From the NCBI RefSeq assembly GCF_012641265.1, contig NZ_JABAHZ010000001.1, positions 186,001 through 250,000 of the forward strand: 64,000 bases of DNA. The letters run 5' to 3'. This document shows positions 59,201-64,000 of the stretch, in pieces. Each line of letters starts with the position of its first letter. The stretch's first letter is position 1. Source of the DNA: Chitinophaga eiseniae (GTDB lineage: Bacteria > Bacteroidota > Bacteroidia > Chitinophagales > Chitinophagaceae). The notes under the pieces are model-generated. The model searched no databases and had not been told where the DNA came from. It saw nothing but the letters and a program-made list of their open reading frames with translations. Both the position numbers and the translations under genes were made by a program.

Positions 59201-60403
59201 GCCGGCCAGGTGGAAATAACAATTGCTGATACGGGTTATGGAATCGCGCCCGACAGCGCCAGGCATATATTTGAGAAATTCTACAGGTCGGAGAGCCTCA
59301 GTCATACACCGCAATCAGGATTCGGAATTGGCTTGTACCTGGTAAAGCAATTTATAATGCTGCACGGTGGTAACGTCAGTTTTGAAAGCAGGGAGGGCAA
59401 TGGGACGGTATTCAAAGTTGTTTTACCCGTGGGTAATGCAACTTCACCTGCTGAGCCGCTGCCTGACGTTCCCGGTGATAGAACCAATTTTTTGACTGCA
59501 ATGGAAGATGACGCGCTGGAAAGACTACAGCCTGCGCAGTCAGACGAAGAAGCGATCGGAACGATGATAACGGCCAGGCAAACTATGTTGATCGTAGATG
59601 ATGACGCGCAGATACGCCAATATATTTCAGGCATGTTCCGGTCGGCATTTAACATAGAGGAGGCCAGTAACGGGAAAGAAGGACTGGAAAAGGCAATTGC
59701 TATATTACCAGACATTGTGGTCAGTGATATCAGGATGGAGACGATGTCGGGGCTGGAGCTCTGTAAAGAGATCAAACAGAGTACTGCGCTGAATCATATC
59801 CCGGTAATCCTGCTCACAGGCTCCTCAGCAGAAGAAGGAAAGTTGGAAAGTGCTGAAGTTGGCAGCGATTATTACATCACAAAGCCATTTGAAAAAGAAT
59901 TGCTGGCAGCGGCAGTACAGGGTGTGCTGCAAACGAGAGATAATCTGCGCAATTATTTTCTCAATGAAGTGACACTCCGCAAAAATGATTTCAAGGTTTC
60001 AGGGCAGTATAAGGAGTTTGTTGAAAAATGTATTACAATAGTGGAGGCTAACCTCGATAATGACGAATTCAATATAAAGGTGTTAGCCAGGGAAATTGGT
60101 ATGAGCCATTCCTCGGTTTATAAAAAAATCCGGCTGGTTTCCGGAGAATCGCTGAGAGGGTTCGTCCGCTTTATAAGGCTAAGGAAGGCAGCTGAGCTCA
60201 TGATAAATACAAGCCTGAATGTAAATGAGGTAGGTTTCCAGGTCGGTATTAACGACGTTAAATTTTTCAGGAAACAATTCAATAAGGTGTTTGGCATGAA
60301 TCCTTCTGAATATATAAGACGTTACCGGAAGGTATTCGAAGATAAATACAACCTCGAACAAACAGAGGTAAGAAAAAAGAGCGCCGCCCGGAAGCAAGTC
60401 TGA
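56258..60403 (+). CDS. Hybrid two-component system regulator (HTCS-C)
   Basis: A 1381-residue sensor/regulator: signal peptide (to about 24), double Reg_prop propeller (about 28-690), Y_Y_Y domain (about 715-785), membrane segment (about 790-812), HisKA with His846 in SHEFRTP, HATPase (GFGIGL), receiver with Asp1157, and AraC-type HTH (about 1275-1360). The receiver motif around the phospho-acceptor is SDIRMETMSG where other HTCS here have D..MP.MDG: both the Pro and the Asp-Gly pair are changed. It lies between GH95 and the region E SusC and probably regulates both, judging from the shared operator-like motif. The signal molecule is unknown; a fucosylated oligosaccharide is a guess from GH95. 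Confidence 0.92.
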   Translation: MKKFLMYCLLLMVAAFHAPGSLAGDNTHHVISYLGIEQGLSNNAVRCVFQDHKGFMWFGTYDGLNRYDGNVFKVFRNRFNDSSSLVNNWVFTINEDLQYKLWVGTRQGLNIYDQVSGKFSSVRYRLTGTTRYERITAVVRDIKKDAKGNMLIGTEGLGLLFCPAGTYTAVPIPLEADGQRLFSYDAGAIEVAPNGDVWLFVQGRGLCRMDKNTARVILVNGTFPTGDCIKADRDMLWIGTPNGLQRYAISSNQYQESYTEENGKLSYNKVSGLFLDKSGRLWIATNGGGINIILTGNGTVAGNIPSGNNNYTLASSSVSAIYEDVDGRKWIGTLRGGVNIIDPKKDRFQSFLHDPLNSNSLISNFIFAFCEENDGTIWVGTDGGGLSRWQRKAGQFTNFVHQPGIPVSLSDNFVTNIRCDNEQHIWVSTFWGGINRFDKKTNTFRHYRLTYNNSNKESKTVYLLHKDSKNTLWAGTFGRGSLYKGALYKYDRSQDSFRLFDDSLTDLFTMEEDRSGQLWAGNLRSLIKIDPQNKKHTSYMLGNPVRAIHEDSKGRFWIGTEGGGLILLDRVQGKVLERYTAAEGLCNNAVLNILEDDKGDLWISTFYGISRFDATRKNFTNFYQGDGLSSNQFNYNAALRLKSGELMFGGIKGLNIFQPSNITASGGKPKMLFTDIHINNMPIGQRPGYITEQQGDNIQKIRVPYRDAVFSFDFTALDYSTSDKISYAYYMVGWDKSWNQAGNTRTATYTHLAAGHYTFRVKSTNAEGRWIANEISLEIIVLPPWYASWWAYLFYLFMMMAAVAIYITYKTKQRRLKYEVAMANMNTEKERELNEKKIAFFTNVSHEFRTPLTLIINPVKDLMTRQEPDGKHHRELVTIYRNARRLLRLLDQLLMFRRVDSDIDHLKPARFNFTELCWDVFQYFEQQAQSANQHYSFVCDREALWISGDREKLEIALFNLLSNALKYTPAGGSIEMKLSSAAGQVEITIADTGYGIAPDSARHIFEKFYRSESLSHTPQSGFGIGLYLVKQFIMLHGGNVSFESREGNGTVFKVVLPVGNATSPAEPLPDVPGDRTNFLTAMEDDALERLQPAQSDEEAIGTMITARQTMLIVDDDAQIRQYISGMFRSAFNIEEASNGKEGLEKAIAILPDIVVSDIRMETMSGLELCKEIKQSTALNHIPVILLTGSSAEEGKLESAEVGSDYYITKPFEKELLAAAVQGVLQTRDNLRNYFLNEVTLRKNDFKVSGQYKEFVEKCITIVEANLDNDEFNIKVLAREIGMSHSSVYKKIRLVSGESLRGFVRFIRLRKAAELMINTSLNVNEVGFQVGINDVKFFRKQFNKVFGMNPSEYIRRYRKVFEDKYNLEQTEVRKKSAARKQV

Positions 60404-60717
60404 CCCCCGGGGTATCTTAAACTGCAGCGTCTTTCCCGGCAAATGCCCCGGCAAGGGGCAAATTATCCCTGAATTTCACAATACACCCCCCTTTTTATGA
60501 GACTACTCCCCCTTATAGTTGGGGGGAGTATGCGTTTACTTTGCATGCTGGCCAGCGATACTTATCAATCAAAATTGAATTTGCTCGTTATGACAATCAT
60601 TCTACGTTTCATGAATTATCAGAAGAGTCATTTATCCCTGATTTCTTGTCAGTATAAGAAGTAAAACACTTTATCAAGATTTATTATCCACGTTCAACCA
60701 CGCTTAAAAAAACTGGT
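60404..60717. other. 314-bp gap between HTCS-C and the region E SusC
   Basis: Contains a possible HTCS-C terminator hairpin without T tract (TGCCCC-GGCAA-GGGGCA, 60444-60460), the candidate operator at 60482-60530, and TTACTTTG at 60536-60543 (one mismatch to TAnnTTTG), which could be the SusC promoter. No gene recognised. Confidence 0.45.
60482..60530 (+). promoter_or_regulatory. Candidate HTCS-C operator upstream of the region E SusC
   Basis: TACACCCC (60482-60489) and TACTCCCC (60504-60511) form a direct repeat at 22 bp, with TATGAGA before the second, as in the GH95/HTCS-C region. The second half-site is also one arm of a perfect 9-bp inverted repeat TACTCCCCC (60504-60512) / GGGGGAGTA (60522-60530). 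The element ends five bases before the candidate promoter TTACTTTG, a position suited to activation. Confidence 0.55.
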
Positions 60718-63700
60718 ATGCGTAAAATCAGACTATTACCAACATGTGCCGGATTCTTCGGGACATTGCTATTGTTGTTATTTGCAAAATTATTGCCGGC
60801 ACAGGTTAAAACCGGTGAAAAGATTGTTTCCGGGTATGGTACGTCGAAGGCCAGTTCCACGCTTGTACAGGTTAAAACCGGCGAAAAGATTGTCTCCGGG
60901 AAGGTTGTTAATGCAGAAACCGGGGAACCATTAATTGGCGCTACCATTTTGGTGAAAGGAACCAAGGTGGGAACAACTGCTGATAGAAATGGATTGTTTT
61001 CTCTCTCGGCATCTGCTTCCTCCTCCGTACTGACGGTGAGTTACCTGAGTTTTGAAAAACAGGAAGTGATTATTACAAACGGGTCGCTGAATATTAAGCT
61101 GAAGCCTGCGGGTAATATGGACGAAGTAGTGGTGGTGGGCTATGCCCAACAAAAGAAGGCTACCCTCACTGGCGCAGTAGAGCAGGTGTCTGGCAAAATA
61201 TTTGAAAGCAGGGCAGTAACCAACATCGCCCTGGCACTCCAGGGACAAACACCTGGCCTGGTGGTGACCAGGAGTTCCCCGCGCCCTGGTAACGAAGGAA
61301 TTGCCCTGCGTATCCGCGGCGCTTCCTCTGTAAATGGTAGCGATCCGCTTATTGTAGTAGATGGTGTGCCTATTCTCAATTATTACTCTTTCCAGAATCT
61401 TAACCCGGATGATATTGAAAGCATCTCTGTGCTGAAAGACGGATCTGCTGCCATATACGGATCCCGTGCAGCCAATGGGGTTATACTTGTTACCACCAAA
61501 AGAGGCAAGGGAAAACTTAAAGTAGATTATAACGGTAACATGCGTTTCGTTACAAATGGCATCACCGGTTACTCTCCTTCTATGCAGGAATATGCCACCA
61601 TGTGGCTGGAAGCAAACAAGGAGGAAACGGTTCCCAACTGGTGGGTATGGGGCGAAGATAACCTGAAAAAAATGCAGCAGGGTGTTGAAGGTGCTTACCA
61701 ACTGTTCGGAACCGATTTCTATATATACAATGCCAACAGGATTAAGGAAATGTTTGCCCCCCGGTATTCCTATCAACATAATTTAAGCCTTTCCAACAGT
61801 ACGGAAAAGTCGTCCTACCGCCTGTCTTTCGGCTATGCCGACAACCAGGGGAACCTCGCTACCGCTTACGATGGACAGAAACAATACAACGCCAGGTTTA
61901 ATTACGACTACAATCTGACAGAGAACCTGAAACTGGAAACCAATATCAGCCTCATCGACGCAAAAACCAGCGAGCCTTCCGTAGGGCTGGATAATACGCT
62001 CTATGCATATGATATGCCGTTCTTTCCAGCTAAAAATCCCTATGGCAACTGGTTTGCCACTTTTAATGGTATTGATGGCGGCGCCAATAGGAATGCAGCG
62101 GCTATGACTGCGGCCGGTGGACGCAGCAACAAGAATTCACTGACAGGCCGGGCGGATGTGAAAGCCACCTACAAGATTACAAAAGACCTGTCGCTGGAAG
62201 GTCTGGCTTCTCTCCAGAACGAAAGGTTCAACCAGGAGCGCTACGTACTACCGGTACAGTTATACAACTGGTACAACGTACCTACGGGTATTGGTCTTAA
62301 TACAGGGGGAACCAATAATATTTATTATACCTATGCCTGGCAGGGTACGTATCAATACTATTCAGGCTTACTCCGCTATAATAAGGTCTTTGCATCGAAG
62401 CATAATATTGCGGCAATAGCGGGTATCAATGCCGAAAAAAATAATACACAGTGGGTATCAGCCCAGCGTATTGGCTTTGCCGATATGGGCGTATACGACA
62501 TTGGTCTGGGGTCTACCACCACACAAACCAATGCCGGGTCTAAAAGTCTGAATGGCCGCTATTCTTATCTTGGCCGTCTGAATTATAACTACGCGGAAAA
62601 ATACCTGGTGGAGTTAGTGGGAAGAAGAGATGGTAATTCCAGGTTTGCCCAGGGCTATAAGTTCAAAAACTTTGGTACCGTGCAGTTGGGCTGGGTATTT
62701 ACCAATGAAGCTTTCATGGACAGATTAAACACTATTCTCAGTTTTGGTAAGATCCGTGCTACCTATGGTACTACCGGTAATGAGGCGTCCGGGTTGGGAG
62801 CATTCGACTATCTTTCTACCGTCAATATCGGATCAACGGCACTGGGATCTCCTGTAACGCAGCAGCAATCAACCGGCCTTAATAATAATGGCCTGATCAG
62901 CTATAACAGGACCTGGGAAAAAGTAAAGCAGCAGAATATCGGGGTGGACCTGAATTTCCTGTCTAACAGGCTTTCTACCAATGTCGATTACTTTGTTAAA
63001 GAAAATATCGGCATGCTGGTGGATGTTACCTATCCTTCCGTGTTGGGTGGATCCGCCCCAAAAACCAATAGTGGAAGGTTCAAAACTAAAGGGTGGGAAT
63101 TTATCCTCTCCTGGAAAGACTCAAAGAAAGACTTCAGTTACAGTGCCACCTTTAATATCAGCAATACCAATACACTGGTTACCGGCGTAGAGGGGAAAGA
63201 TAGTTATGGCGCCGGGAGAAATGATATTGTAAATGGTTATCCTTATCAGTCGTGGTTCGTTTTCAAAACAAACGGCTATTTCAGGGACCAGGCTGATGTA
63301 GATGCTTATTATGCTACCTATGGAGGCAGTACTTTATTGGCAAATATGCCACAAAACAACCAGGCGGTTGCATTGCGCCCTGGTGATACCAGGCGGGTAG
63401 ATGTTGCCAATACAAAAAATATTACCAACATCGGGAATGAAAAAAGTTCACTGGTATATGCAGGCGACGGTACCCCTCATCTCACCTTTGGTCTTAACCT
63501 GGGCGCATCATGGAAAGGTATCGATCTCTTCACCACTTTCCAGGGGCAGTTGAAACAAAACATCATGCGTAACGGATATATGGCCTATCCGTATTCCGCA
63601 CTATACACTAACCAGAATCCGGTATTCCTTGGCAAAACCTGGACAACCAGTAACCCGGAAGCCCTGTATCCGCGTTTGACTGTTAATCCAACCCGCGCCG

Positions 63701-63963
63701 GCTGGAACTATGCCAATAACGATTTCATGCTGCAAAATAATCGTTATATCCGCTTGAAATCACTCATTGTCGGTTATACGCTCCCTCAGCGATGGACGGA
63801 AAGAGCAAAACTGAACAGGGTGCGCGTATACTTCTCCGGTAATGACCTTTGGGAATGGACTTCCATTAAAGACGGGTTTGATCCTGAAATGGGAGAAGCT
63901 TCCATCAACAGTGGTTATCCCTTCGGAAGGACCTGGTCTTTTGGTTTAAACCTGGGGTTATAG
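60718..63963 (+). CDS. SusC-like TonB-dependent receptor opening a third locus
   Basis: A 1081-residue SusC protein: signal peptide (to about 28, LLPAQ), a 22-residue in-frame duplication (next entry), CarboxypepD_reg-like domain (about 61-130; SGKVVNAETGEPLIGATI), TonB-box-like MDEVVVVGYAQ, plug (IVVDGVPI, YGSRAANGVILVTTKRG) and barrel ending SFGLNLGL. The stop is 37 bases before the window end, so its SusD partner should begin just outside. It lies downstream of HTCS-C and a matching operator motif. Substrate unknown; GH95 under the same motif suggests a fucose-containing glycan. Confidence 0.94.
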   Translation: MRKIRLLPTCAGFFGTLLLLLFAKLLPAQVKTGEKIVSGYGTSKASSTLVQVKTGEKIVSGKVVNAETGEPLIGATILVKGTKVGTTADRNGLFSLSASASSSVLTVSYLSFEKQEVIITNGSLNIKLKPAGNMDEVVVVGYAQQKKATLTGAVEQVSGKIFESRAVTNIALALQGQTPGLVVTRSSPRPGNEGIALRIRGASSVNGSDPLIVVDGVPILNYYSFQNLNPDDIESISVLKDGSAAIYGSRAANGVILVTTKRGKGKLKVDYNGNMRFVTNGITGYSPSMQEYATMWLEANKEETVPNWWVWGEDNLKKMQQGVEGAYQLFGTDFYIYNANRIKEMFAPRYSYQHNLSLSNSTEKSSYRLSFGYADNQGNLATAYDGQKQYNARFNYDYNLTENLKLETNISLIDAKTSEPSVGLDNTLYAYDMPFFPAKNPYGNWFATFNGIDGGANRNAAAMTAAGGRSNKNSLTGRADVKATYKITKDLSLEGLASLQNERFNQERYVLPVQLYNWYNVPTGIGLNTGGTNNIYYTYAWQGTYQYYSGLLRYNKVFASKHNIAAIAGINAEKNNTQWVSAQRIGFADMGVYDIGLGSTTTQTNAGSKSLNGRYSYLGRLNYNYAEKYLVELVGRRDGNSRFAQGYKFKNFGTVQLGWVFTNEAFMDRLNTILSFGKIRATYGTTGNEASGLGAFDYLSTVNIGSTALGSPVTQQQSTGLNNNGLISYNRTWEKVKQQNIGVDLNFLSNRLSTNVDYFVKENIGMLVDVTYPSVLGGSAPKTNSGRFKTKGWEFILSWKDSKKDFSYSATFNISNTNTLVTGVEGKDSYGAGRNDIVNGYPYQSWFVFKTNGYFRDQADVDAYYATYGGSTLLANMPQNNQAVALRPGDTRRVDVANTKNITNIGNEKSSLVYAGDGTPHLTFGLNLGASWKGIDLFTTFQGQLKQNIMRNGYMAYPYSALYTNQNPVFLGKTWTTSNPEALYPRLTVNPTRAGWNYANNDFMLQNNRYIRLKSLIVGYTLPQRWTERAKLNRVRVYFSGNDLWEWTSIKDGFDPEMGEASINSGYPFGRTWSFGLNLGL
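60801..60900 (+). repeat. In-frame 66-bp-spaced direct repeat at the SusC N-terminus
   Basis: Two 34-base copies (60801-60834 and 60867-60900) begin ACAGGTTAAAACCGG and differ at two positions, both silent. They encode QVKTGEKIVSG twice, separated by YGTSKASSTLV. The result is a 22-residue insertion between the signal peptide and the CarboxypepD_reg domain, not present in the other SusC proteins here. Confidence 0.9.
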
Positions 63964-64000
63964 GCTATTCATCTTTCCTTACCCGGAACTTATAAAAACT

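Noticed and set aside
60931..61779. 282-codon minus-strand frame opposite the SusC at 60718
   Set aside because: It lies fully inside a clear SusC coding sequence, has no recognisable domain and reflects codon bias of the plus-strand gene.

Overview
The window reads as a polysaccharide-utilisation region of a Bacteroidota chromosome, most likely Chitinophaga or a close relative. Four SusC-type TonB-dependent receptors (one cut by the left edge), three SusD-type lipoproteins, three giant hybrid two-component regulators (HTCS) and about fourteen carbohydrate-active enzymes lie in 64 kb. One secreted GH5 carries a C-terminal type IX secretion sorting domain, which favours Chitinophagia or other environmental Bacteroidota over gut Bacteroides. 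Starts show no Shine-Dalgarno pattern. No tRNA, rRNA, CRISPR array, transposase or phage gene was seen.

Region A (1-20511) is a xylan locus. The order SusC - SusD - second SusC - second SusD - DUF1735-like lipoprotein - GH10 xylanase with carbohydrate-binding modules inserted in the catalytic domain is the core xusA-E/xyn10 order known from Prevotella and Bacteroides. It ends in a strong terminator facing a convergent HTCS (HTCS-A). Divergent from HTCS-A is a second unit: a double-headed GH43-GH43 enzyme and a compact GH10 xylanase.

Region B (20527-27097) is a fucose-scavenging unit: a divergent AraC regulator, GH29 alpha-L-fucosidase, FucP permease, aldo-keto reductase, RhaM-family mutarotase and a zinc alcohol dehydrogenase. 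The gene content points to oxidative, non-phosphorylating fucose catabolism, but the lactonase, dehydratase and aldolase steps are not in the window.

Region C (27217-33794) has a GH5 endoglucanase with a CBM13-like trefoil and a T9SS tail, and HTCS-B on the opposite strand. Region D (34221-53317) is a second locus: SusC, SusD, an IPT/TIG glycan-binding lipoprotein, BACON-GH5, GH97, GH42, CE1 esterase and GH39, tightly spaced, then GH43-GH43 and a PL38-like alginate-lyase-fold lipoprotein. It resembles known xyloglucan loci (endo-glucanase, xyloglucan-binding-type SGBP, galactosidases, arabinofuranosidases), probably for a branched hemicellulose. Region E (53434-64000) has a GH95 alpha-L-fucosidase divergent from HTCS-C, then the SusC that opens a third locus running off the right edge.

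The regions fit together as a machine for plant cell-wall hemicelluloses: xylan (A), substituted xyloglucan or glucomannan (C, D) and fucosylated side chains (B, E). The most informative non-coding signals are two candidate HTCS operators. One is a CATTTGA(A/G)TCC direct repeat at 22-bp spacing upstream of the region D SusC. The other is a TACACCCC...ATGAGA.TAC.CCCC motif found both in the GH95/HTCS-C divergent region and upstream of the region E SusC, which would tie GH95, HTCS-C and the third locus into one regulon.
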